NCBI GenBank assembly: GCA_014871385.1
Contig: CM026428.1
Coordinates: 8,848,772-8,912,771, forward strand
Origin: Ceratodon purpureus
Lineage: Eukaryota > Streptophyta > Bryopsida > Pseudoditrichales > Ditrichaceae
DNA length: 64,000 bases
Direction: 5' to 3'
A model generated the notes under the pieces. The model saw only the letters and a program-made list of their open reading frames with translations, was not told where the DNA came from and did not search any database. The position numbers and the translations under genes are program-made. Below are positions 12,901 through 24,120 of this stretch, one piece after another. Each line of letters opens with the position of its first letter. Within the stretch, counting starts at the first letter, position 1.

Positions 12901-14056
12901 GCAGCAACCAAGGGGCTCACACAACTTGAAGGAGAGCAGGAAGTTGGATTCAAAACTTCTGCCATCTCCTGAGTCCTGATAGAAGTAAATTAGGATGGAT
13001 GAAATTTCTGCCATGGACATACATCCACATCAACTTACGTGACTCAGGGTGAGTTACTGACTGATTTCTGCACAGTACAGTACAACAAGCAGGCTCTTCT
13101 ATCGATTAGAATGGCACATGACAGTGACAATGATTCCAGCACTTGGATCACTCGTACCGCAATCACTCTAATTTATCATGTTACGGATCAGCTGTTTATT
13201 GACCTGTAAGAAAACTCTGTCAGAATTATCTTACAGGGCAGAAGTCAAGTCAGCTGAAGGCTGTCACCATCCTTTACATCAGCGATTTTTTTTTTAATTA
13301 TTTTGGGGAGTTGGGAAAAACTAGGACCAGTGGCCGTGGGTAGCCAGCTGTGCGAAGTGGATGAACTGAGTGGCATTTTCCATGGCTACAGAGTTAATTT
13401 ACACATCTGAATAGTGCTACGAGTTGTCATATTACATCAAAATTTCAGTGCTACTAATAGAGCAGAGAGAGTAGGATTAGGGGCTAAAGGGAAGAACTAA
13501 TGGGCGTATTTTCACGATTTTAGCATTTTTGTATGAAGCATTTTGACTATTTACATTTTCCATTTTCATTTTTTTTTTTTTTATAAATTTTAAATTTCAC
13601 TTTTTGAGACTTTTACTTTACCTTTCTGGCTATTCACATTTTCCGTTGCCTTTATTTTTTGATTTTGATTTTTACTTTTTACGACTTTTACTTTACTTTT
13701 TCAATTCTTTTTACTTTTTTTTGGGTTAAGTTCATAAAAACAGAATCACACTTGGACTGATTAACTTTTATATGTTTTTGTTAAGTTAGAGATTGGAAAA
13801 AACACTTCAGACTTCGAACAAAATGCCGTGAATGAATTAACTTGAAATAGCAAAGTGAAGCACAGTGAAGTTTTTAGTTTTTTTCAGTAACTTCATAAAA
13901 GCAAAATGAACAAGACAATGGGATGGGACAGGAAACCTCCATTTTATTAAAGTTCTCAACTTCAAGGAACAAGAGGCATTGCCTAAATGCTAAGAACAGT
14001 GATAAAAAGGAGGGAAAACCTGTCAAATACAGAAAGTCTGAGATCTAAATGGAAAA
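12901..14056. other. Intergenic DNA, no gene seen
   Basis: The stretch between the inverted-repeat element and the hAT transposase stop codon shows no supported ORF. It has T-rich runs near 13270-13300 and 13560-13730, and it may include the 3' flank of the hAT element. I could not identify terminal inverted repeats of the hAT element here. Confidence 0.4.
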
Positions 14057-17035
14057 CTAAGCATGCACAGCGTAACGTTTTGTCTTCACGGCGTTGTGCC
14101 AAACGCTGATTGCTTCTTCAAAGGGCATGGTCTGGAGAGTGTAATGCTTCTGCGCAAACATGCGAACAACAAGAGGAAGGTGGTCCGTAAGCCTGTTTCG
14201 AAGCCGGCCTTTGACGAAAGCCACCGTGCTGAAAAGCCGCTCATCCTCAACACTCCCCAAAACCTGCAAACACATAGGTTGCAAAACAAATCGAGTCAGT
14301 GTCACAAATTACAAGAGAAAGCATGCAGTAAAGAAATACCAACACCCGCAACTCCCATGACCTGCACACGGATCCTCAAACCGGGATACATTGCTCAAAA
14401 ATCCCCAGCCTACCAAGTGCACAGCATTAGACAAACAAAGCAAGTGGTTAGAGATCATACCATGACCATGGCTATGTCAGCCAGCTTGAAAAATTCGGGA
14501 AAACTTGACTTAGTCAGAATGGTGGATTGACTCAGTTTTCGCCATAGCTTTGTTAGCGGATTCAGGTGCATGTCGAAGGGGGCCAGTGCCGCAGCACTAT
14601 TGTTTTCCATGGCCAGCTTAAAGAGCCCCAACTGTGCATCAAGAGCAGATGCGGACAAAACACCGTTGGCCGAGGATGAGGCCTCCCCCATATAGCACTG
14701 CTTAGGCTCGCAGAAGGTGGATTTAATCACCGAAATGTGCTGCTGCAAGTGCAGATGCGGCTCATTCTCAGGCAGCCAGAAATGAGGGTACACAATGCTC
14801 AAAGCATTCAGCACATGGTTGGCCGGAAATCGGTCATGGAGCTCACTGATAATCAGATCCGCAGCCACTAGACAGGCCACACATCACACACATTAGCAAC
14901 ACAAAGTGTACCACAACAAATAGGAAACAGACATTCAGCTCAAAGCAACACAAACAAGGATCATGACGCATGGTAGCATTAAGTTGCGGTGACAAGCTAC
15001 TGGAGATTCTGAGGGCTTCACTTACATTTCACATCCCGTTTTACGCTGGACTTCATAGTCTCCCACATGGAGGGAGTCACGTAAACACCAGACCGACATC
15101 CATCAGCCCGGACAGTGGCATTCAGGTGGGCTCCAGCGGGAGTTTGCAAGTGGCCCTCAAACACTAATAGGTCATCACCTCCGTTCATGTCTGGTTGCCA
15201 TCTCAACTTGATGCTATCATGCGTCATGTCACAGATTGAGGTAAAATGAGAAAACGCGTCTGACTTAAACGCAGTTTCCTCAGATCGGTACAAACTGTCA
15301 ATGTCATCGCAGCAAAGCTGCAACGCCCTTGTAAAGTCACAGACATAGACATTGGGACTCTGAGCAAAGACAATAAGATTTTTCACTGACTCTAACAGTG
15401 GTACAAAGCAAGCAAGGGAAAGGAGGTTCTCAATGTCAACCAGCGCCTCAAAGTTGGTTTTGGCCGAGGGCACAAGTGCCGCAGCATGCATGTCACTGTA
15501 CATCTTGACAACCAAGGTGCGGTACTCAGAGAGTACCCGTTTGAGAGGACTGAGCATTGAAATCCACCTTGTCTTCACTTGCCGCAGAATTTTCATTCCT
15601 TTGGTTTGCAAAAGCTCAGACAGTTTGGTGAATTCAAGGTGACGCTTGGGGGACTTGGAGAAAAAAAAATGCAGAGACTGCAGGAGAGACTCAATACGCT
15701 GGACAGAGGCGACATCAGACAAGCATGCAACAGCGAGATTAGTTCGGTGGGCCACACAGTGCATCCCAATCACATGCGGTGCATGTAACTGCTGCAGCTG
15801 CGTGGTGACCCCCGATCTCCTCCCCTGAAACGTAGAAGCACCATCAGCCCCGAAGCTCATCAGTCCAGAGCGGATGTGAGACTCCGACAAGCCTCCAGCG
15901 GACATAGTAGATGTGATTATTTTGGTCAGATTAAGAGCACCGCAGCCCTCAACCACACGTTCAAGAGACAATAGAACAGGAACCCGCACCCAATTCTCCA
16001 CGACATAGGCATGTATAGAGATCCAAACCTGATTGTCCAAGGTGGTAACCTCGTCACAGGAGAGTGAAAAAAACTTGGAATTCGAAAGAACTTGCTTGGA
16101 TGCGGACAGAACTACCTCATGGAGAGACTCGGCCATTTGCCAGCCACTTGAAGCGGACCAGTGCTTGCGAGGAAGCCTCGGCACTCCAACAAATTGAAAC
16201 AGCTCATGCATGGACTCGAATTCTACCATCGGCCTGCCATTAGCAAGCAGGTGGAAGAGAACCGCGAACTGAATGTGTTTCTTGCGGTCTGATGAGATGT
16301 TCACAGCTCCCTCAGTAACAAGCTTCAGAATTGTGTCCACGGATGTGGAGGCATAAACCCGCTCAGCACGGCAATGCTTCGAGCCCCAATCCCATCGCCA
16401 CTCCCCCTCCTTGGTCCCATCAGGCAGATCACATTTCGCCTTCTTCCACCCTTGGTGCTTGGCAAGATTATCGCCCTTGGCAATCAGGATTTTCGGAGCC
16501 CAGTCTCCACATTGTCCCCCTCACATGGCATCTGCTCCGCCCAGGGGTACTTCGCAGCCCACGAAGTCTGGTACCGGCGATTGGCATCGTTTCTCCTCTT
16601 CTTCTTCGGTGCTTCGGGTCTTGCTTCGGCCTGGGAGTTGGAGAGATTGATCACCTCCTGGCAATCAGGGTCACCACCCCCTGCGCCAGCCCCAGCCCCT
16701 GAGCCTCTGCTCAAACTGCCACCCACACCGAATTCCCCAGATCTCCCGCTAGAGCCCCTGCCCACACCCAACTCCCCAGATCCCCCGCCAGAGCCCCCGC
16801 CCACACCCAATTCCCCAGAGCCCCCGCCCACATCCAATTCCCCAGAGCCCCCGCCGGAGCGGCTGTCCTCCTCGAGCTGTTGGCGCTTCCTGCTCGCGGA
16901 TCGAGTGTGCACAACGGCCTCCAAGGTCGTGTGGCTCAACTCTCCTCGGTCGGAGAAGGCCAGCGCCCGCTGCCGGAAGGAGCTCAGCCGCCCCTTGGCC
17001 TTCGCCATCGCCGCAACACCTCCCCCCGAAGCCAT
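14057..17035 (-). pseudogene. hAT-superfamily transposase with broken zinc finger
   Basis: The coding order on the minus strand is 17035 to about 16490, a frame change, then about 16490-15026, 14867-14461 and 14263-14057. Both introns are GT-AG and keep frame. The catalytic core carries an Asp in FSLSCDEVTT and another in SFGADGASTF, followed by MHCVAHRTNLA, as in hAT RNase-H folds. The last exon, VEDERLFSTVAFVKGRLRNR, is the hAT C-terminal dimerisation region. The N-terminus starts MASGGG in a good plant start context, then has Gly/Ser repeats and a basic KKKRR patch. The frames meet near 16490 between ETGLRK and ILIAKGDNLAKHQ, where the CxxC half of a BED-like finger would be expected. That half appears deleted, so the protein is probably inactive unless the break is an assembly error. 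Confidence 0.75.
16711..16865. repeat. GC-rich coding minisatellite in the hAT N-terminus
   Basis: A degenerate unit containing CCCACACCCAATTCCCCAGA and CCCCCGCCAGAGCCCCCGC repeats about four to five times. On the minus strand it encodes the GGGSGELGVG-type repeats of the transposase N-terminus. A single related unit recurs upstream of the chosen start near 17250-17290. Expansion of this block explains its base composition, which differs sharply from the AT-rich surroundings. Confidence 0.7.
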
Positions 17036-17889
17036 GGTCGCCAAGCCCTCACAGCAAGTTCCGAAAACACAGCAAAAGATCAGTACCTCGCAGGAAAGCC
17101 AAGACAATAAGAAAGCACAGGTTTGCAAATTGATGATGGAATACGACAATGGCAATGGAGTTAAATACGAAACAAGAGAGAGTTGGGATTGGCTTCCCCA
17201 TGAGGTCGCTGATGTTTCAAATTTGAAACTTCCTGCAAATCCCCACTCAGCCCCCACACCCAATTCCCCAGACTCCCCACCCCCAAAAACCCAGCGCCTC
17301 CAATCGCCCCCCATGATCACCTCCAGATTCACAAGCATCAATGCGAGGTGATGGAGGTTCAAAACCCCCGGACTGAAATCATGTCCATTGCACACTCCAT
17401 TGCTGTACTCGAAAATCGGAAATTGAAGGGGAGATATGGCGACCATCAAGTGGCCATCATCAGACAACAAATGACGAGGAAATTCAAATGAGCGAATTGG
17501 CAATGAAGCAGGTGAACAAGATGGCAATGGAGTTGTAAATTGGAGGCGGGGGGGCATTGGCACTTATGGAAATTGGGGCGACACCCTCAGCTTCCCAGAG
17601 AAGCACAACGGCTAACCAAGATCCGAACAAGGCGGATCACAATGCTAATTACACACTCTGGAGAGAAGATCTTGCTGGCGATTGCAATGTGTACAGGAAC
17701 AGTAAATGGCGATGCGGCATCCAAGGAGGAAGGTGGAGAGACTATTAATGGCTGAGCTCAAATGGCCATGGCTGCGATTCACATTGGGGAAGACGATGGT
17801 GACGGGGGGGAGTGGGCGAGTGAGGTGGCTCAGGACGTCAATTCCTGGCCACCTCCCAGGTCCCCTCCCTATCACATTCCGTGGGCAAC

Positions 17890-17926
17890 ATCGCCACGTA
17901 GGCTGGGAGGTAGCCTACGTGGCGAT
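17890..17926. repeat. Perfect 15-bp inverted repeat
   Basis: The arm ATCGCCACGTAGGCT (17890-17904) is followed after seven bases by its exact reverse complement (17912-17926). It lies upstream of the hAT transposase start and could be a subterminal transposase-binding hairpin or a small fold-back element. The function is not known. Confidence 0.6.
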
Positions 17927-18179
17927 ATATCGCCACAAAAATAATCGCTGCTTTACATCCACCAATAAGTCCAGTGGTTTTTCTTTCATGTTTCACAAAA
18001 TCCTAGACCGGCAACACAAGAGACTAAACCCTAAAGTGAAGGGAGGCAAATTTTGAAGCATAAAGATATGATAATTGTCTTTACTATGCCAAAATTACAG
18101 CTTCATCATGTAAGAATTCACATGTGGAGAGCCTGACCAAACCCTAACTCATACCATTTTTGTTGAGTTGATGCTTTAA

Positions 18180-19107
18180 CTCCTAAAGGTTCAAGCCGTT
18201 TTTGGACCTCCAAAACCAAAAACTGTGATTTTTGACGACCTTGTAGTTGTAGAAGTATGATTCTTAATTATTTAATTTTTTGATACATCCAACCGTAAGA
18301 TCTTAAACCTAACTACCTGCAATAATACCATGTTAAATTTCAACGGTTGGATCTTTACCATTTGTGAGATTATAACGTCCAAAGTTTACTGCTTTTTTTT
18401 TTTGGCTTTGCGGGAAAGGCATACTCTAAATGGTGCCAAGGGAGACTTGATTATTGTTACCTCAAACATTTTGTTCATATTTTTTTCCATGTAGGTAACT
18501 AAGTTGAGCACCTCCATGCAAAATTTTAGAGTCTCATTACAGTTTTTTGGCCTTCATGCAAATTAATTTCCACAAGAAGGTGCAAAAACCACAATATGGT
18601 AAAACCTAAATGATGTGAAATGCTTTTGGTTTTTTAAAAAAGTGAACAGTTAAAAGTTATGTCCATGATTTTTTGAATTATTGGAAAAAAAAAATTTGAA
18701 AAATTCCAAAATCTCAAATTTTGACAAATTTTGAAAGAAAAAATTGTAAAATTACCAAAAACTGAGAAGGTTGTTTCTGTGATTTTTGGAGGCTGCCCTT
18801 CTAAAATTGGTAAGCTTTTTGACATAGGCCACTTTGGATTTTGAGTAGTGAATTGGTTATGAACACATTTCCAAAAAAAAAATTCTAAAAAAACCTAATT
18901 TTAAACTGCCCGTTTTGGACTTGAAACCTAAAATTCCTAGATGAAGGTTCTAAAAGTGAAATTTGGCGTCGAAATTTTTACCACATACACTTTGTTGTAT
19001 AACGAGCATCCAGTGAAAGTCTTAGGAAAAAATATTACTTTTAACCCCTTCATCTAGGCTGCCCGAAACAGCCGAGAGCCATTTTGGATTTCCAAAACCT
19101 TTAGGGG
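18180..19107. mobile_element. TTAA-bounded non-autonomous DNA element, copy B
   Basis: This 928-bp segment is the second close copy of 7239-8174 and is in the same orientation. Its left end reads CTCCTAAAGGTT and its right end is the reverse complement of CCCCTAAAGGTT. TTAA is present on both sides (18176-18179 and 19108-19111). Small indels in poly-T/A runs are the main differences from copy A. The shared blocks include TTCAAGCCGTTTTTGGACC near the left end and CCGAGAGCCATTTTGGATT near the right end. The TTAA target duplication suggests piggyBac-type mobilisation, and no transposase is present. Confidence 0.65.
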
Positions 19108-19111
19108 TTAA

Positions 19112-22100
19112 GGGAAAATGAAAACGGTTAAAGATATGCTATGGTATAAGATATGGTATGATGTTGTACGTGGAATTTCATCTACATCATCTACAACAAG
19201 TCCAGTGCGTGATTGCATAATAGAGATTTCAATGTTTCATTTCAATGAATGATTTTTGAATTGAAATATAAATAAACATGACTTCCTATTGAAGAAAAAC
19301 TTCGATTTTCTCAAAATTTGATAAGGACATTTAGAAAATAAACTATAAAATGGTCAATGAGCCACTTATAATTAATTTGTCTACTCCTCATTAACGTTGA
19401 TTACAGTACGTCCATTCCATGTTTGTTCACCCATGATCAAATATTTATTTTTTTAGAAAAATGAGGTTTGTCTCCCAAAAAATGAATTTATCAAAATTTC
19501 AAATATAAAATTGAGCACTAATGGATTAAAATAACCGATATTACTTAAAATGAATTATCGTATTTCTTTTTTCCATCCTGAAAACTTCCAATTTTTTGGT
19601 TTTGTTTTTTTCGAAATATTTACGAAGAAACATGCCATCGACATTTGGTAGAGGCAAACAATTACATGGAACACTTTTGGCCACCTCGTCACCCCACACC
19701 TGATTCGTAGACTGACCCTGGAGCCAGATCGCAGAAGTGGATGATAATATGTGCTTTAACGGCAGTGATGAATGATTAATTTGTCGAAATGCTCGTCCAC
19801 ATCCGCTCATTTATGCACCAGGACGGCAGACAGCAGTCGCGGCGACGCCGCGCCAGCCGATGGGCGCTGACGCCGAGAAGCGCATTGCCGTCGCAAACTC
19901 TGCCACAAACTGAGCTCCCACAAGTCCTAACAGTAATTAACGCGGCAAAGCGGGGTTGATTTTTTAGATCGCGAGCGGAGTGCAGGAAGGTTTCCCAAAC
20001 TGACTGATCATCCGACGTGAAACCAGGGCAGTCGAGGCGCGGGCCACTGCTAGCAAATCAGGAATCCACTGTAGCAGGGAATTCCTCGGGAAAGCCGCCT
20101 ACCTAGTGCTGCTACTCCTCCTCTCGAGACTGCCAGAAGGAAGGAACCGGCTCGGGCGCGCCTTGGGCCCAGCTTTCTCACTCCTCGTTGGAGCCTCACG
20201 ACTCGGCTGCTTGCTTCCGGGCCTAAAGTGCTGACGCCCATGCTCATCCGCATTCCCTATTCCAGGGCCGAAATAATAACGGATATGCAGCATTTCCTGC
20301 TTCCTTCCGGGCTCTGGCGCAGGGCCCACGAAATTATCCGAAGTTCGATCAATCGATCCTCAGAACCTTCACATTTCACTCGTCCTTGGCTTCAGTTTCA
20401 GTGCACAACCGTGACACCCGCTTCGAACTTCCTCGTTCCCCGTAACTTGCAACTCCAACCTGATGTGTTTACCAAGTCCGATATCTCGTACTGTACAGTT
20501 CCCGTTTCGATCGGCCACTTTCCAACAGCAAAGTTCACGAATCCCGAGGGTTTCATTCTTCGATGAACCAAATAATCTATATAGGTACGAACTTTGTTGG
20601 TGTGGTCCAGCGTATTGCTTTCTGGACCAAGGTACAGGAAGTCATGAACACGATTAGATTCCGGAATCCGGAGCAGTGAAACAGTGTAGCACCCAGAGAA
20701 AAATCATAATGGATGAAGATGTTATACAATATTATTTGTGAATGAATGCAGACCCGAGCTTTGCTGAGCAGTGAGCACCGATGTATCATTCGAAATTCGG
20801 TATGACTCCAGGGGTCCAGGCGTCATGGTGGCTGCCACTGCACCCCCACCATGCCCTTCGTCATGATCCCATTACTCTGCAAGTGGCCACCTGACATGAG
20901 GGCAGTGATTCGCTTTGAGGTTAAATTCGGAAATAAAAAGAAACACGCAGCTGCAGGAGCGACCACTCGCCCATCCGCTATTTGTCTCGCTTCTGACAGA
21001 TGCCATCGTCTTCAATTCCTTTGTCATGAATTCCGCGACTTGTTGCTCACTCAACCAGGATGACTGATTTTGGATTCAAGCCTAAAATTTCACAGTTGAA
21101 AATTTTGAACCACGAGTATTATCAAAGTTTATCTTAGATTTCTAGTGTAGTCAGCAGGAGAGAAGTAGAGTCCGAGTGTAGCGTAAGTTCTTGTTCAGTT
21201 TTTGTATTCACCCCTCCAGGACAATTTAGTGCTGGAATTCTTACCCATTCTTGTCACTTCTGCCCACCTTGACACTAATTGTCCATGAGTCAGGGGTAGC
21301 TAGTGGGCTTTAACAATGCTTTTCCACTTGTTCTCTTGCCAACAATTAAGTTTCTACACTTTTTAAAAATATGGCATAATTTAAATATTAGAGAAATGCC
21401 TACTTCATGTAGGTGTGACATAATTTTACGTGTGTCACCACTTCCAATTTGAATGCCATTTCAAGCAGTCAATTACAACAGCACTTCTCATCATACTGCA
21501 TTATCAATGAACCTTCTCTACGAAGCCCCAAGCTGCCTTTGAAACCACATTTTCCAAATAAAATAGTTACTGAAACTGATAATTACAATTCCAAAGGTGG
21601 GCTACTCATAAAATGATAAATTGAATCCAACGTGCAGGACTCACATCAGCCCAAACTAGTCATAAAAATGGCACCATCAACCCTCAACGCATGAAGCCCT
21701 GTTATTTGTCTTCACACAGGCACACAATTTCTTCACAAGAAGCAGAAAGAGCCAATTGATCTTCAACAAGCCGTGGAAAATTCCTCCCCAGCTGGTCAAG
21801 CATCGACTGCTGGAATAGCTGTATAGTGCACAATGGAGCCCTGTAGCCCCACCAACGAATAGTAGACGAATTCCTCGTTTCCGTTGGAAGGAAGTAACTG
21901 AACCCACCCCCAGATGAACGTCAATCAACCCCCTCTGACGTAGAACACGCCCCCTGCGCACGGCACCTGTCGCACCCAAACCAAGCCAAGTAAACGAACC
22001 ACCCGATGAAATCCAAAGTATCCATCCACAGAAACAGATATTACTCGCCTTCATCCCCCTTCAAGCCTATCCCCGCCGGAGGCTGACTCACGAGCGTCGC

Positions 22101-22560
22101 CTCCCCCTATTACCAAAACCGTCACCGTACCCACAACCACCAGCATCTACATCTACCATTCCAGAATCTGCCACTGCCGTAGAGTATGTCGCTTTTGCAT
22201 ATAGTAATGGTTTCAGGTCCTTAATCTGTAGGAGCCCGCAAGCTCCCTAAATTACGAAGCCGAATTTGCAAATCCAAGTAATATCTACTTATTTCATGAA
22301 ATTCCAACTAAAATCTACAAAATCCATCAATTATCTCGCTACTGAGAATAGCGTCGGAATGCAGGAGCGTGGAAGCTCCCTACCTAATTAACTCACCAGT
22401 AAGTTAGTAGTAGATTACGCAGGTGAATCGGGAGAGACGAGTTACCGTGTTGACCTAGAACCAATTATATCTACTAAATGATTTCAAAATCCACAAACTG
22501 ATAGTAAATCTTGGTGACGGTTTCAGGTGATCCTGCTGTTGTAGGAGGGTAAGTAAGTGT
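19112..22560. other. Intergenic DNA with a GC-rich island, no gene supported
   Basis: The composition rises from AT-rich to GC-rich between about 19800 and 20650 and then falls. Several overlapping short ORFs exist on both strands, but none shows a domain, consistent codon bias or splice sites that I trust. Around 22200-22560 there are two imperfect copies of a segment with the small hairpin GGAGC-N(6)-GCTCC. These lie upstream of the PI4K leader. Confidence 0.4.
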
Positions 22561-24120
22561 GGGGTGGTGAAACTGGAGAGGCAAGTCTCAAGTTACCGCA
22601 TGGGCTTCCCCGGGAAGGCGCTTCCACTTACAAAGCTCGGACCTCTTGGCATTCACAGAGTCTGCTGTGCTTCTAGGCCCTTCCATTGTCGTCTTGTGCG
22701 TTGCTTGCGCCTCTTGCTTCAAGCCCTTGCGCCTATTATTGTATTCGACGCGGAGTCATCGTTTCTAAGAGCTCCCGTTTCTGGACTCTTCACCATCGCC
22801 GGAGTCGGACGCGGACGGGGACGCACTTGGAGTGGGGAATGGCTTGGTGATCGGGTGTGTGTGGATCGTCGGAGGCGCTCTCTCGCGTTTGCCATTCTGA
22901 GCGAGGGTTTGAATGCGGTGAACGGCACGGCGGAATTTTGGTTTGGAGTGGCGGGGGTGATGGTTGGGAGGTGAAGGCGGTTCGAACGGCGTCGGACGGG
23001 GTTTGATATGTGTTTGCGCCGGGCGGATTTTCGTGTATCGTGACGGGAAGGGCTGTCGGTTGGCGGAGTGATCGGCGTTGATGTTGTGGACGTTGGCGTG
23101 CGAGAGGTTGTGGAGTGTGTGCGGGGGAGCTTTGTGTGGAAGTGGAGTCGGAAAGTTGTAGTTACGTCTGTTGTGGAAGTTTGTTGGAAGGAGAAGAGGT
23201 GGTTTTGGTGAGAGGGAGGGAGTAAGCACCGGTTTTTCTGGTTTTTTGGTGAAGAAGTGGTGCGGATGCGAGTTTCGTGCGTCATTTGGAGTAGTGCTGT
23301 GTTTCTACAATTGTGCGCGTGCGTTTGAAAAGTAGTTGATCTTGGCCTGAAGACGGAGGGAGTTGATCTCTTGGCCCTTGACCTTAGTTTTGGAGGGACG
23401 GCTTGTTTGGAGGATTTGAAAGGATATCTTGACGAGGACGATCGAATCGGCATCAAATTGGCGTAGAATTGGCGCATTCGCGTCTTCGGAGTGTCGAATC
23501 GTAAGGAGGAGGTTTGTGTCAACGTGCGTGCGATCTAAATGTGGTGAAGGCTTTTCATACCTTTCCTACTCTGTCTCCCATTTTGAGGATACTTTGGTGC
23601 CTGTCTTTACAACGGTCTATTACGACGCTCTGAAGGTTTCGGAGTAGTTAAGGAAGGAGCACATTGGAGCATTGCATGCGACGGACTGTTTTCTAAGGGC
23701 GAGAAGCAAGCTTTGCATGCTGCGTGGCAGCAGTCATAGAGACTAATTTGCGATGGAGTTTGTAACCGGGCAAAGTGCGTGAGGAGTTCGATGTGACTGT
23801 TGGATTCCACAGCTGTCGAGCTACGCTTGCAGCTGTCTTAGTAGTTGTGAATAGTGTGTAGTGTAGGTTGTGAATACTGCGGAGATAGACATTACGCTTC
23901 ATTGTGTATACTTGTGTTCCTGCTCAAATCGAAACATCTGAAGATCGTCAGGACATCGCGTTGGACGCGGGCGTATTCTATCAAGGCACCACTGCTTTAT
24001 TTTTCGTCATCAGCATGTGGAGTCAGAAGCAGTAAACGCTTAGAGTGCAGGAGCTTTTCATCGGCTGCGTCGAGCAGTTGCTTGAAGAAGTATCCTTAGT
24101 TTTCGCGGAAGTTCGTCAAG
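22561..24120 (+). promoter_or_regulatory. Probable promoter and long 5' leader of the PI4K gamma gene
   Basis: The 1.5 kb before the kinase start codon is moderately GC-rich and has no protein-like ORF in the sense direction. Long untranslated leaders, often with an intron, are common for such genes, so I read it as promoter plus 5' UTR. No TATA box or intron boundary stands out. Opposite-strand ORFs (for example 22719-23522) are Pro/Thr/Ser/Arg-rich and look like composition artefacts. Confidence 0.35.

Noticed and set aside
13323..13345. CAGTGGCCGTGG as the hAT terminal inverted repeat
   Set aside because: No matching inverted copy was found on the other side of the transposase gene, and no 8-bp duplication.
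16331..17351. Plus-strand Pro/Ser-rich ORF of 325 codons opposite the hAT transposase
   Set aside because: It is the shadow of the Gly/Ser minisatellite on the coding strand, with no recognisable domain.
22719..23522. Minus-strand 267-codon Thr/Arg/Ser-rich ORF
   Set aside because: Low-complexity composition, no domain, and it lies in the probable PI4K leader.
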